A DNA stretch of 64,000 nt from Streptomyces spinoverrucosus (lineage in GTDB: Bacteria > Actinomycetota > Actinomycetes > Streptomycetales > Streptomycetaceae), in assembly GCF_015712165.1 (NCBI RefSeq), contig NZ_JADPZX010000001.1:6832001-6896000 (forward strand). The letters run 5' to 3'. The notes under the pieces were generated by a model. The model worked only from the letters and a program-made list of their open reading frames with translations. It made no database searches and had not been told where the DNA came from. Positions 8,185 to 16,442 of the stretch are shown piece by piece. A program made the translations under genes and the position numbers. The first letter of the stretch is position 1. Every line of letters starts with the position of its first letter.

Positions 8185-8919
8185 TCACCCGACGGAGTCG
8201 AGCCCCACCTCCCGCCACTCCCTCAGCACCGACTCCACGGTCGCCGCGATCCTGCGCCGCGCCTCGTACCTGGGCACGCCACTCATCAGCAGCTGGTCAT
8301 ACGGCGTGTCCACATGCCGTACTGCCGCGACCACCGCCGACGTCACCGCCCCGTCCGTCAGCGCCCGCCCGGCCGCCGACCGCCCCACGCGCCCACTGCC
8401 CCGGAGGGACGCGTACGCCGCGATGGCCCGAGCCCGCTCGGGTGGGCACCCGGGAAACAGCCGCAGGATCTCCGCCGCGAACGCCTCCGCGAACCGTGCA
8501 TCCTCCACCGCCCGGCGCTGCGCGTCCCGCGCCCGGCGCCGCCGCCGGGCCTCCGCATCGGCCAGACACCGCTCCTCCGCCCGGGTGAGCCCCGCCTCCT
8601 CGACGAGGACACCCTGCCGCTCGTAACGGCTCTTGCGCCGGTTGAACCGCACGACGACCACCGACAGCGAGCTCTCCTCCCGCGCCCTGCGCGTCAGCGC
8701 GGTGTCGCCGCGCGGCAGGAACACCAGATGCCCGAGGTCGGCACAGTCGAGGCACCGCGGCACCCCGTCCTCCATGACCAGCAGCGACAGCGGCCCACGC
8801 CGGCACTTGGCACAGCGCTTCTTCTTCAGTGGCTGGATGACGACAGGAGCGGTACGGGAGCCGGTGAGGGGTCTGAGCTCGCCTCCGCCGGAGGACGAGG
8901 GAGTCACACGCACTGCCAT
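8185..8919 (-). CDS. DUF2293 domain-containing protein
   Basis: 244 residues. Residues ~34-62 hold two Cys pairs (CAKCRR and CLDCADLGH), a likely zinc ribbon. A basic, coiled-coil-like stretch (ARRRRRARDAQRRAVEDARFAE) follows, then the DUF2293 region (FPGCPPERARAIAAYASLRGSGRVGRS, ending RHVDTPYDQLLMSGVPRYEA). The family is widespread in actinobacteria without an established activity. The zinc ribbon and basic helix suggest nucleic-acid contact, which is inference. It is divergent from the uridine-kinase-like gene. Confidence 0.8.
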   Translation of the reverse strand: MAVRVTPSSSGGGELRPLTGSRTAPVVIQPLKKKRCAKCRRGPLSLLVMEDGVPRCLDCADLGHLVFLPRGDTALTRRAREESSLSVVVVRFNRRKSRYERQGVLVEEAGLTRAEERCLADAEARRRRRARDAQRRAVEDARFAEAFAAEILRLFPGCPPERARAIAAYASLRGSGRVGRSAAGRALTDGAVTSAVVAAVRHVDTPYDQLLMSGVPRYEARRRIAATVESVLREWREVGLDSVG

Positions 8920-9008
8920 ATCCGCTTCATTCCCATGGCCCCACGCCCTCCACGCCCCCGCCCCTCGGCCATGTCCGCCACCACCTCCGCATCCGTAATC
9001 ATGGTCGT

Positions 9009-9641
9009 GTGCGACTCGAAGCGATCACCTGGGACCGGCTCGTCGACCGCCTCGCCGAACGCCTGCTCGACCTGAAGCCGGCCGACGGCAGCCCCTGGCC
9101 ACGCGTCGCCTTCGACGGCGCCCCGGCGGCCGCCCCGGGAGACCTCGCAGCACGCGTCCACGACGCCCTGCGCATACGCGGCCGGTCCTCGCTGGTCGTC
9201 GGCACGGAGGGCTTCCTGCGCCCGGCCTCCGTGCGTCTGGAGCACGGGCACCACGACGTGGACGCCTACTACGACGGCTGGTTCGACACCGGCGCCCTGT
9301 GGCGTGAGGTGTTCGGCCCCCTCGAACCCGGTGGCGACGGGCGGGTCCTGCCCGACCTGCTGGACCCGGTCACCGACCGCGCCACCCGCAGCCCGTACAT
9401 CCAACTCCCGCACGACGGCCTTCTGTTGGTGCACGGCCCCCTCCTGCTGCGCCACTGGTTCCCCTTCGATCTGACCGTTCACCTCCTCCTCTCCCCGGGC
9501 GCTCTGCGCCGCCGCACCCCGGAGGCCGAGCACTGGACCCTCCCCGCCTTCGAGCGCTACGAGGGCGAGGTCGACCCCGCCGGCACCGCCGACGTCCTCG
9601 TACGCGCCGACGATCCGCGCCGCCCGGCGTGGAGCGGCTGA
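9009..9641 (+). CDS. Uridine-kinase-like protein with degenerate P-loop
   Basis: 210 residues resembling actinobacterial uridine kinase-family NTPases: a central acidic HHDVDAYYDGWFDTGALWREV segment, then LPHDGLLLVHGPLLLRHW and a LTVHLLLS strand. Where the Walker A loop should be, VAFDGAPAAAPGDLAARV lacks the G-K-S/T triplet (PGD replaces GKS/T), so ATP binding in the normal way is unlikely. GTG 9009 is the first start. Either it is a pseudoenzyme or the nucleotide is held differently. Such divergent forms are not rare in Streptomyces. Confidence 0.72.
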   Translation: MRLEAITWDRLVDRLAERLLDLKPADGSPWPRVAFDGAPAAAPGDLAARVHDALRIRGRSSLVVGTEGFLRPASVRLEHGHHDVDAYYDGWFDTGALWREVFGPLEPGGDGRVLPDLLDPVTDRATRSPYIQLPHDGLLLVHGPLLLRHWFPFDLTVHLLLSPGALRRRTPEAEHWTLPAFERYEGEVDPAGTADVLVRADDPRRPAWSG

Positions 9642-9681
9642 CCGGAACACGGCTCGAACTCCCTCCAGAATCCACGCCAAT

Positions 9682-9701
9682 TTATATGCACACGCATGTA
9701 A
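9682..9701. promoter_or_regulatory. AT-rich palindrome before the PPOX oxidoreductase gene
   Basis: TTATATGC (9682-9689), a 4-nt spacer, and GCATGTAA (9694-9701) pair with one mismatch. An AT-rich palindrome is conspicuous in this GC-rich DNA. It ends 11 nt before the chosen ATG (9713) and overlaps where a -10 box would lie. It is a candidate operator for a MarR- or TetR-type repressor encoded elsewhere. Confidence 0.5.
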
Positions 9702-9712
9702 GCTCCCTTGGC

Positions 9713-10141
9713 ATGACGACTTCAGCCACGTCCACGGCTTCCCCATCCCCCGTCTCCTTCAACGACTCGGTCCGGGCCCTCCTCGACGGCAAGAACTTCG
9801 CCGGCGTCGCCACCCTCGGCCCCGACGGCGCCCCCCAGAACTCCGTGGTCTGGATCAAGCGCGAGGGCGACACCGTCCTCTTCTCCTCCACCGACGGCCG
9901 CCAGAAGGTGCGCAACCTCCGTCGCGACCCGCGCATCAGCCTCTCGGTCTTCGACCTCGCCAACCCCTACACCTCGGTCGAGATCCGCGGCACCGCCGAG
10001 ATCCTCCCGGACGAGGGCAAGCGGCTCCCGTACGAGCTCTCGCACAAGTACCTCGGCATCGACCCGCCCGCGGAGAAGGACGACGAGGTCCGTGTGATCA
10101 TCCGCGTGGTGCCACGGAAGATCATCGGGTTCTCCGCCTGA
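9713..10141 (+). CDS. PPOX-class F420/FMN-dependent oxidoreductase
   Basis: 142 residues from ATG 9713. Split-barrel flavin/F420 fold: FAGVATLGPDGAPQNSVVWI, then VLFSSTDGRQKVRNLRRDPRISLSVFD and YTSVEIRGTAEILPDEG, ending in VRVIIRVVPRKIIGF. This order of strands is typical of the PPOX-class family (pyridoxamine-phosphate-oxidase-like), which in actinobacteria mostly binds F420. Length fits. No recognisable Shine-Dalgarno precedes the start, so the mRNA may be leaderless or an upstream Met may be used. The substrate is unknown. Confidence 0.9.
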   Translation: MTTSATSTASPSPVSFNDSVRALLDGKNFAGVATLGPDGAPQNSVVWIKREGDTVLFSSTDGRQKVRNLRRDPRISLSVFDLANPYTSVEIRGTAEILPDEGKRLPYELSHKYLGIDPPAEKDDEVRVIIRVVPRKIIGFSA

Positions 10142-10244
10142 GCCTCCCAGGTGCGTGCCCCGGAGTACCCGGCGAGAATGAAGAACGCCGGGACCAGCGG
10201 TGCGTCCCGCGCCGCGCCGGCCGTCCGGCACCGGGAGGTACTCC

Positions 10245-10673
10245 ATGACCACTGCCGGAGAGATCATGCACCGGGGTGCCCAGTGGATCCCCGCGCACGA
10301 GACCCTGGACCGCGCAGCCCAGTTGATGCGTGAGCTCAATGTCGGAGCCCTGCCCATCAGCGACCAGAACGAACGGCTCTGCGGCATCCTCACCGACCGC
10401 GACATCGTGGTCGGCTGTGTGGCCATGGGCCACGACCCGTCCAAGATCACCGCAGGCGAGATGGCCAAGGGCACACCGCGCTGGATCGACGCGAACGCCG
10501 ATGTCAGCGAGGTGCTCCAGGAGATGGAGGATCACCAGATCCGCAGGTTGCCCGTCATCGAGAACAAGCGCCTGGTCGGCATGATCAGCGAAGCCGATCT
10601 CGCCCAGCACCTGACGGAGGACCAGATCGCCGAGTGGGCGGAGCGGGTCTACGCCAGGAGTGCGAGCCGCTGA
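10245..10673 (+). CDS. Two-CBS-domain protein
   Basis: 142 residues made of a Bateman pair and nothing else. CBS1 covers ~1-60 (AGEIMHRGAQWIPAHETLDRAA to GILTDRDIV), CBS2 ~73-130 (AKGTPRWIDANADVSEVLQ to RRLPVIENKRLVGMISEADL). ATG 10245 follows GGGAGG at the correct distance. Stand-alone CBS pairs bind adenosyl ligands and act as energy or redox sensors; actinobacterial examples include the dormancy protein Hrp1. The partner here is unknown. Confidence 0.9.
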   Translation: MTTAGEIMHRGAQWIPAHETLDRAAQLMRELNVGALPISDQNERLCGILTDRDIVVGCVAMGHDPSKITAGEMAKGTPRWIDANADVSEVLQEMEDHQIRRLPVIENKRLVGMISEADLAQHLTEDQIAEWAERVYARSASR

Positions 10674-10703
10674 CCGCCAGCCCGCCTTGCCCGCACCGGA
10701 CGG

Positions 10704-11831
10704 TCACAGCCAGCCGTTGCGCCGAAATCCGCGGTACAGGGCCAGGCAGGCCACGGATATGACGCCGACGACCATGCCGTAGCCGTACTTCCAGTGCAGC
10801 TCGGGCATGTGGTCGAAGTTCATGCCGTACACGCCGCAGACCATCGTCGGTACGGCGACGATCGCGGCCCATGCCGTGATCTTCCGCATGTCCTCGTTCT
10901 GCGCGACCGTGACCTGGGCGAGGTGGGCCTGCAGGATGGAGTTGAGCAGTTCGTCGAAGCCGGCGATCTGTTCCGTGGCCCGTATCAGGTGGTCGGAGAC
11001 GTCGCGGAAGTAGGCCTGTATCTCCGGCTCCACCACCCGCATCGGCCGGTCGGCGAGGTCCAGCAGCGGCCGGTTCAGCGGGACCACGGCCCGCTTCAGT
11101 TCCAGCAGTTCGCGCTTGAGCTGGTAGATGCGGCCCGGGTCGGCGCGTGCGCCGTTCTCCGCGAAGACGTCCGTCTCGACCTGCTCGATGTCCGCCTGCA
11201 CCGCGTCGATGACGCTGAGGTAGTCGTCGACGACGTGGTCCGCGACCGCGTGCAGCACCGCGGACGGGCCCTTGGCGAGCTGGTGGGGGTTGGCCTCCAG
11301 CTCCTCGCGGAGCGGGCCGAGCGAGCCGTGCCGGCCGTGCCGCACCGTGACGACGAAGTCCTGGCCGACGAACACCATGAGTTCGCCGGTGTTCACCACC
11401 TCGCTGGTCGCTGTGAGTTCCTCGTGCTCGACGTAGCAGACCGTCTTGAACACCGCGAACAGCGTCTCGCCGTACCGCTCCACCTTCGGACGCTGGTGGG
11501 CCTCGATCGCGTCCTCGACCGCCAGCGGATGCAGGTCGAAGAGCTCGGCGATCCCCGCGAACTCCTGGTCCGTCGGCTCATGAAGACCCAGCCAGACGAA
11601 GGCCGCGCCGCTCTTGCGGACCCGCTCGACCGTGTCGACGAGGTCACCGCCGAGGGGGAGCCGGGCACCTTCCTCGTAGGCCACGCAGTTGACCACGGAG
11701 GAGCCCAGCGGGGAGCGCGCGGGGTGGCTGAGGTCGACCCGTCGGCCCCGCCGGGCCAGCCGCGCCACCTTGCGGAGGCCGCCGACCCCGCCGAGGCTCG
11801 TGACCTTCCGCAGATTCCCTGCCATGGACAT
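10704..11831 (-). CDS. corA: CorA-family magnesium/cobalt transporter
   Basis: About 375 residues. The long alpha/beta cytosolic domain ends in two C-terminal membrane helices, with the CorA signature YGMNF at the first (ITAWAAIVAVPTMVCGVYGMNF) and a basic end (YRGFRRNGWL). It mediates Mg2+ (and Co2+) influx as a homopentamer. Start chosen at ATG 11831, because AAGGAGATCC lies just upstream; the frame is open far beyond. An Arg/Gly-rich N-terminal ~35 residues precede the family core. It is convergent with the CBS gene. Confidence 0.93.
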   Translation of the reverse strand: MSMAGNLRKVTSLGGVGGLRKVARLARRGRRVDLSHPARSPLGSSVVNCVAYEEGARLPLGGDLVDTVERVRKSGAAFVWLGLHEPTDQEFAGIAELFDLHPLAVEDAIEAHQRPKVERYGETLFAVFKTVCYVEHEELTATSEVVNTGELMVFVGQDFVVTVRHGRHGSLGPLREELEANPHQLAKGPSAVLHAVADHVVDDYLSVIDAVQADIEQVETDVFAENGARADPGRIYQLKRELLELKRAVVPLNRPLLDLADRPMRVVEPEIQAYFRDVSDHLIRATEQIAGFDELLNSILQAHLAQVTVAQNEDMRKITAWAAIVAVPTMVCGVYGMNFDHMPELHWKYGYGMVVGVISVACLALYRGFRRNGWL

Positions 11832-12138
11832 CTGGATCTCCTTGCGTGGATCCTCTCGCGCCGCATTCCTGCGCCGTTCGGCCAGTGTGCCAGGACCGCG
11901 TGAGCAGCGGGTAAGCCTGTGGAAACCCCACGTTCCGCTTGGTTCCCGCCTGTGGACAACGGGAGTTGGTCCCCAGCCTGCATACCGTTGCGTTCGCCTG
12001 TCGAGCGGCGCGATGCACGACGTGGATGTGCGGGAGCCGCCGGGGGAAGGGGTTCGACTTGATGCATGCCCGGCTCGCCCTCGTCGACGGGCCCGGCCGA
12101 AGGGCAGGCGGTGTGTTGGCCGGACGGCTGTACCTGTC
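11832..12138. other. Intergenic region with DnaA-box-like sites
   Basis: About 307 bp between corA and the PfkB kinase gene. It contains TGTGGACAA (11951-11959), the exact complement of the Streptomyces DnaA-box consensus TTGTCCACA, and a related TGTGGAAAC at 11918-11926. The corA promoter must lie here. I see no convincing small gene. Confidence 0.45.
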
Positions 12139-13095
12139 TCAGGCGATGGTGGACCCGCCGCCACCGGAGGCCGGGCCCACGGGAGGCCTGCCGCCCACCT
12201 GTTCGACCGCTCGCGCCCCCGCCGTGCACCCCTCCGCCGCCGCGACCTCCGGCTGGGCGCCGGCCAGCAGGGCGGCGAGGAACGCCCCGGTGAACGCGTC
12301 GCCGGCGCCCGTCGTGTCCCGGGGCGTCGCGCGTACGGCGGGGACACGGGCGTGCACGGTGCCGGACCGGGCCACCAGTGCCCCGTCCGCGCCCTGCTTG
12401 GCCACCACCAGCGGGATCTGGCGGCTCAACTTCGCCGCCGCGTCGGCCGCGTCCGGCAGCCCGGTGAGCAGGCAGGCCTCGTCCCGGCTGGGCAGCAGGA
12501 CCTGCACGCCGTCGACGGACGCGAGGAAACGGTCCACCCCCAACTCCATTAGGAACCCGGCCGACGCCGGATCCAGGCTCACCGGCACTCCACGCGCACG
12601 TGCCGACGCCAGGGCCGCCGCCACCAGCGCCCGTCCCGGCTCGGAGAAGAGCAGATAGCCCGACAGATGCAGCCACGCCACGCCGTCGAGCAGCGCGTCC
12701 GACCAGTCCGCGGGATCGAGCCGCAACGAGGCGCCGCTGTCGGTGAGGAACGTCCGCTCGGCTGCGGCGCCCGTGTCCACCAGGCAGATCACCGTCCCCG
12801 TCGGTGCTTGAGGGTCGACCACCAGATGGGGACGCACCCCCGCCGTGGTCAGCGCACGCTCGTGCCACGCCGCCGAGTCCGGGCCCACCCGCCCGAGCAG
12901 CCGCACGTCCGCCCAGCCCCAATGGGCCGCCCAGCAGGCCACGTTGGCGCCCGCGCCACCGGGCAGCGTCCGGATCACGGCCGCTGTATCCGTGCCGCCC
13001 GCCAGTGGGCCCCGGTGCCGGGCGACGACGTCCGTCACGACATCCCCGACGACCAGCAGGGCGCCGCCGACCGACACGCGCCCCGACCCGCTCAC
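12139..13095 (-). CDS. PfkB-family carbohydrate kinase, probable pseudouridine kinase
   Basis: 318 residues from GTG 13095. PfkB/ribokinase motifs: the substrate-binding glycine stretch TLPGGAGANVACWAA near the N terminus and the catalytic signature DTTGAGDAFTGAFLAAL (ATP/anion hole and general-base Asp) near the C terminus. It overlaps the stop of psuG by one GTGA, so the two are translationally coupled. In pseudouridine breakdown a PfkB-type kinase phosphorylates pseudouridine before PsuG cleaves it. The specificity is inferred from the coupling rather than from residues. Confidence 0.87.
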   Translation of the reverse strand: MSGSGRVSVGGALLVVGDVVTDVVARHRGPLAGGTDTAAVIRTLPGGAGANVACWAAHWGWADVRLLGRVGPDSAAWHERALTTAGVRPHLVVDPQAPTGTVICLVDTGAAAERTFLTDSGASLRLDPADWSDALLDGVAWLHLSGYLLFSEPGRALVAAALASARARGVPVSLDPASAGFLMELGVDRFLASVDGVQVLLPSRDEACLLTGLPDAADAAAKLSRQIPLVVAKQGADGALVARSGTVHARVPAVRATPRDTTGAGDAFTGAFLAALLAGAQPEVAAAEGCTAGARAVEQVGGRPPVGPASGGGGSTIA

Positions 13096-14000
13096 GCCTC
13101 GGCCCAGGCCGCCGCGATCCGCGCCGCCAGCCGCACGTTGCCGCGCACCGCCGCCAGGTTGGCGCTCAGCGAAGCCCCCTCCGTGTGCCGTACCAGGTAG
13201 TCGAGCAGGAACGGTGTGACGGCCTGGCCGGTGATCCCCTCCGCATCGCACGCCTGCAGCGCGTCGGCCAGCACGCGCGCGTGCAGCTCTGGATCCAGCT
13301 GCTCCGCCTCCGGTACCGGGTTGGCCACGACGAGCGCCGATTCCGGCCCGCCGAGCGCGTCCTGGGCGCGCATGACGTCGGCCACCTGCCGCGGGCTGTC
13401 CAGGGTCCAGTCCACGGGGTGCCCGGAGTCCGAGAGGTAGAAGCCGGGGAAGCGGTCCGTGCCGTACCCGGCCACCGCCACGCCCAGCGTCTCCAGCCGC
13501 TGCAGCGTGGCCGGCACGTCCAGGATCGACTTCACGCCCGCGCACACCACCGTGATCCGTGTGCGGGCCAGCAGACCCAGGTCGGCCGACTCGTCCTGCG
13601 TCACCGTCCACTGCCGGTGCACCCCGCCGAGCCCGCCCGTCGCGAACACCCGCACGCCCGCCAGGGCCGCCAGCAGCGCGGTCGCGGAGACCGTGGTCGC
13701 CCCGCTCGCCCCGGCGGCCACCGCGAGCGGCAGATCACGGTGGCCGAGCTTGCGGATCCCGTCCTCGTTCGCGATCCGCTCCAGCTGCTCCTTGTCCAGA
13801 CCCACCCGGGGCTGCCCGTCCAGCACCGCGATCGTGGCCGGAACGGCGCCCTCCTGCCGTACCGCCTCCTCCAGCTCCAGCGCCACCCGCAGATTGCGGG
13901 GACGTGGCAGCCCGTGCGCGATGATCGTGGACTCCAGGGCCACCACGGGCCGACGTGCGTGGACCGCCTCCCGGACCTCTTCGGACACCACCAGCGTCAC
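13092..14000 (-). CDS. psuG: Pseudouridine-5'-phosphate glycosidase
   Basis: 302 residues, the normal PsuG length. It cleaves the C-C glycosidic bond of pseudouridine 5'-phosphate to uracil and ribose 5-phosphate. Family stretches are clear: VVALESTIIAHGLPRPRNL near the N terminus, the catalytic-Lys region RKLGHRDLPLAVAAG, TVSATALLAALAGVRVFATGG, and ILDVPATLQRLETLGVAVAGY. GTG 14000 has AGGAGG upstream. The coupled downstream PfkB kinase completes a two-gene pseudouridine salvage operon. Confidence 0.96.
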   Translation of the reverse strand: MTLVVSEEVREAVHARRPVVALESTIIAHGLPRPRNLRVALELEEAVRQEGAVPATIAVLDGQPRVGLDKEQLERIANEDGIRKLGHRDLPLAVAAGASGATTVSATALLAALAGVRVFATGGLGGVHRQWTVTQDESADLGLLARTRITVVCAGVKSILDVPATLQRLETLGVAVAGYGTDRFPGFYLSDSGHPVDWTLDSPRQVADVMRAQDALGGPESALVVANPVPEAEQLDPELHARVLADALQACDAEGITGQAVTPFLLDYLVRHTEGASLSANLAAVRGNVRLAARIAAAWAEA

Positions 14001-14098
14001 GCGCCTGCCTCCTGTCTGTCGGTCTTCCCTCATCTCTGGCAGGCGGCGCGCCCCGTCAAACCCTTGCGGTCGATGCGGGACGACACCAGCCTGGGGGC

Positions 14099-14527
14099 AT
14101 GACGGACAACACGACACGTCTCGACCACGTCGTCCTCTGGGTGCGCGACCCGGTCGCGGCCGCCGACTTCTACGAGAAGGCGGTCGGCCTGGAGCCGGTC
14201 AGGCTCACCGAGTTCGCCGCAGGGCAGGTGCCCTTCCCCTCGGTGCGCGTCAACGACGAGACGATCATCGACCTGATGCCGCTCAGCACGGCGGAGCGCA
14301 TGACGATGCTCCCCGGTGCGGCCGACAGCTCCGGGCACCCCGTCAACCACGTCTGCCTCGCCCTGCCCGAGGACGACTTCGACGCCCTGCGCGACCGCCT
14401 GCAAGAACGCTCGGTCCCCATGACGGACATCGGCCACGACTCCTTCGGCGCCCGCGGCAACGCCCGGCGCAACTTCTACTTCCGGGACCCGGACGGCAAC
14501 TTCTTCGAGGCACGCCACTACGCCTGA
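14099..14527 (+). CDS. VOC-superfamily (glyoxalase/dioxygenase fold) protein
   Basis: 142 residues. Paired beta-alpha-beta modules are visible: RLDHVVLWVRDPVAAADFYEKAVGLEPV (first, with a metal-position His) and VNHVCLALPEDDFDALRDRLQE followed by NFYFRDPDGNFFEARHY (second, with the usual DPDGN-x-x-E end). The metal ligands needed for a glyoxalase or dioxygenase are plausible, but the substrate cannot be told. It is convergent with ogt. Confidence 0.88.
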   Translation: MTDNTTRLDHVVLWVRDPVAAADFYEKAVGLEPVRLTEFAAGQVPFPSVRVNDETIIDLMPLSTAERMTMLPGAADSSGHPVNHVCLALPEDDFDALRDRLQERSVPMTDIGHDSFGARGNARRNFYFRDPDGNFFEARHYA

Positions 14528-14579
14528 GACGTATCCACCGGACGTATCAGCGGGGGTCGCACACCGGCCCCCGTCGGTC

Positions 14580-15134
14580 TCAGAACAGCGGCTCGGGCAG
14601 CACGCCCTCCAGCGCCAGCAGCTTCCGCTTGGTCTCCAGGCCGCCGCCGAACCCGCCGATGCCACCGTCGCTCTCCACGACCCGATGGCAGGGCACGACC
14701 ACGGGCAGCGGGTTGGCGCCCATCGCGGTCCCCACCGCCTGGGCCGCGCCCGGCTGACCGACCCGGTCGGCCAGATCGCCGTATCCGACGACCGTGCCGT
14801 ACGGCACGCCGGACGCCAGCTCGCGCAGCACCTGGCGGTTGAAGCCCGCGATCAGCGACCAGTCCAGCGGCAGTTCGAAGTCGTGGCGCTCGCCCGCGAA
14901 GTAGGCCCGGACCTGACGTATCGCCTCGGCCAGCAACGGGGAGCCGGGAGCCTCGACCGGCTCGGCGCCCAGGCGGGACGCCAGCCGGCCGAGCGCCCTG
15001 TCGCGCACCGGGTCCGTGGCGTGGAACACGACGTTGACCAGGCCTTCGTCGGTCGCGGCCAGCAGCAGCGGACCGATGTCACTGGCGACGACGGCCCACA
15101 CGACCTGCTGCTCGTACTGCCCATGGCTGTCCAT
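14580..15134 (-). CDS. ogt: Methylated-DNA--[protein]-cysteine S-methyltransferase
   Basis: 184 residues. It removes O6-alkyl groups from guanine by irreversible transfer to its active-site cysteine. The active-site motif is PVVVPCHRVVESDGGIGGFGG, with the nucleophile in PCHRV. The helix-turn-helix DNA-binding stretch (VPYGTVVGYGDLADRVGQPGAAQAVG) precedes it. Start chosen at ATG 15134: a RecA-independent damage promoter sits with its -10 box 6 nt upstream, implying a leaderless mRNA beginning at or next to this ATG. Expression is therefore expected to rise with DNA damage. Confidence 0.95.
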   Translation of the reverse strand: MDSHGQYEQQVVWAVVASDIGPLLLAATDEGLVNVVFHATDPVRDRALGRLASRLGAEPVEAPGSPLLAEAIRQVRAYFAGERHDFELPLDWSLIAGFNRQVLRELASGVPYGTVVGYGDLADRVGQPGAAQAVGTAMGANPLPVVVPCHRVVESDGGIGGFGGGLETKRKLLALEGVLPEPLF

Positions 15135-15535
15135 GTGCCCACCGTACGACCCGCCACTGACAACGCCGGCCCGAACCGATGCCGGAACGTCACTGCCCGC
15201 CCAGCGCGTCCCGGACGACATCGGGCTTTTCCTCGTCGCCTCTGGCCGTACCCCAGGCCAGGTGGTCGCTCGACCCCCATCACGAACAGCCCCTACCTGA
15301 CAGCGGAGGGTCAACGCCGGGGGGTACAGGATGGACACAGATGGCATGGAGTTGCCCGAGGGTGCTCACCAGTGCGGCACAACTGGGGCAGAGGCGTGTT
15401 TCTTTGCCGGAAAGTCGTTCGACCATTCCAGTGCGAGTCATACTCTCTGCCTCAACCCTGACCGCTCGGGCGGTCCTGGGTGGGGGAGTATTTCATGGGA
15501 TTCCGGGACGGAATGGGGCGGAAGGGCAGCCGCAC
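15135..15535. other. Intergenic region between ogt and the MHYT gene
   Basis: About 400 bp. Besides the ogt promoter at its left end it contains a perfect hairpin, GACCGC-TCGG-GCGGTC (15460-15475), in the presumed leader of the MHYT gene. I find no supported gene: the open frames here lack ribosome-binding sites and family resemblance. Confidence 0.5.
15141..15163 (-). promoter_or_regulatory. PafBC-type (RecA-independent) DNA-damage promoter of ogt
   Basis: On the minus strand TTGTCAGTG (15163-15155), 8 nt, TACGGT (15146-15141) fits the mycobacterial RecA-ND motif tTGTCRgtg-N8-TAnnnT at every fixed position. Only 6 nt separate the -10 box from the ogt ATG. Confidence 0.85.
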
Positions 15536-16402
15536 ATGCAGGGCACGGTCGATGGATTCAGCTACGGCCTCGTCACACCGCTGGTGGCCTATCTCATGGC
15601 TTGCCTCGGCGGTGCCCTCGGCCTGCGCTGCACCACCAGATCCCTGCTGGTGGCGGGCTCCTGGCGCCCCGGCTGGCTCGCCCTGGGCTCCATGGCGATC
15701 GGCTCCGGCATCTGGACCATGCACTTCGTCGCGATGATGGGCTTCACGGTCCAGCAGGCCCCGATCCACTACGACAAGCCCATGACGTACGCCAGCCTCG
15801 GCGTCGCCATCCTGATGGTGGGCGTCGGGATCTTCATCGTCGGCTACCGGGGCGCGTCCGGCACGGCCCTGTTCACCGGCGGCACCATCACCGGCCTCGG
15901 CATCGCGTCCATGCACTACCTGGGCATGGCCGGCCTGCAACTGAACGGAAAGCTGGAGTACAACACGGTCACCGTCGCCGCCTCCGTCCTCATAGCCATG
16001 GTCGCCGCCACCGCAGCCCTGTGGGCGGCCGGACAGGTCAGAGGGTTCCTGTGGAGCGTGGGCGCCAGCCTCGTCATGGGCCTCGCCGTGACCGGCATGC
16101 ACTACACAGGCATGGCCGCCCTCCGCGTCCACCTCCACGGCACCGCCGACCCCGCCACGGGAGACTCGCCCGCCGCGCTGCTCGCCCCGATGCTGATCGG
16201 CCCGCTCGCCCTCCTGCTCCTCGCGGCCGTCGTCGTGCTGTTCGACCCGCTGATGGTCATGGGCAGGCCCGCCACGGCCCGCCCCGAGCACAAGCCCGGC
16301 GTCCCGGCGCACCCGCCGCTGCCGGACCAGACCCGCCGACTCGCCCTCCGCACCCGTCGGCACCCCACTCGCAGCGGTTCCCGCACCCCGCAGAACCGCT
16401 GA
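15536..16402 (+). CDS. MHYT-domain integral membrane sensor protein
   Basis: 288 residues with about seven membrane helices. The MHYT motif occurs three times, each at a helix end: [20 protein letters not shown] and [14 protein letters not shown] domains are proposed to bind copper and sense O2, CO or NO. Here no signalling domain (GGDEF, EAL or kinase) is attached; the last ~45 residues are a basic, disordered-looking tail. Start chosen at ATG 15536, with GAAGGG ~9 nt upstream. It precedes uvrB by 40 nt, but uvrB has its own promoter. Confidence 0.9.
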   Translation: MQGTVDGFSYGLVTPLVAYLMACLGGALGLRCTTRSLLVAGSWRPGWLALGSMAIGSGIWTMHFVAMMGFTVQQAPIHYDKPMTYASLGVAILMVGVGIFIVGYRGASGTALFTGGTITGLGIASMHYLGMAGLQLNGKLEYNTVTVAASVLIAMVAATAALWAAGQVRGFLWSVGASLVMGLAVTGMHYTGMAALRVHLHGTADPATGDSPAALLAPMLIGPLALLLLAAVVVLFDPLMVMGRPATARPEHKPGVPAHPPLPDQTRRLALRTRRHPTRSGSRTPQNR

Positions 16403-16412
16403 TCGGAGCCCG

Positions 16413-16435
16413 TTGTCAGTGCGGGGTCGTACGGT
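16413..16435 (+). promoter_or_regulatory. PafBC-type (RecA-independent) DNA-damage promoter of uvrB
   Basis: TTGTCAGTG (16413-16421), 8 nt, TACGGT (16430-16435) matches tTGTCRgtg-N8-TAnnnT exactly. The -10 box ends 7 nt before the uvrB ATG, so the transcript should begin at the start codon (leaderless). Confidence 0.87.
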
Positions 16436-16442
16436 GGATTCC

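Noticed and set aside
11900..11960. DnaA-box-like pair as a replication origin
   Set aside because: Only two or three boxes, no dnaA/dnaN neighbours and no AT-rich unwinding region.
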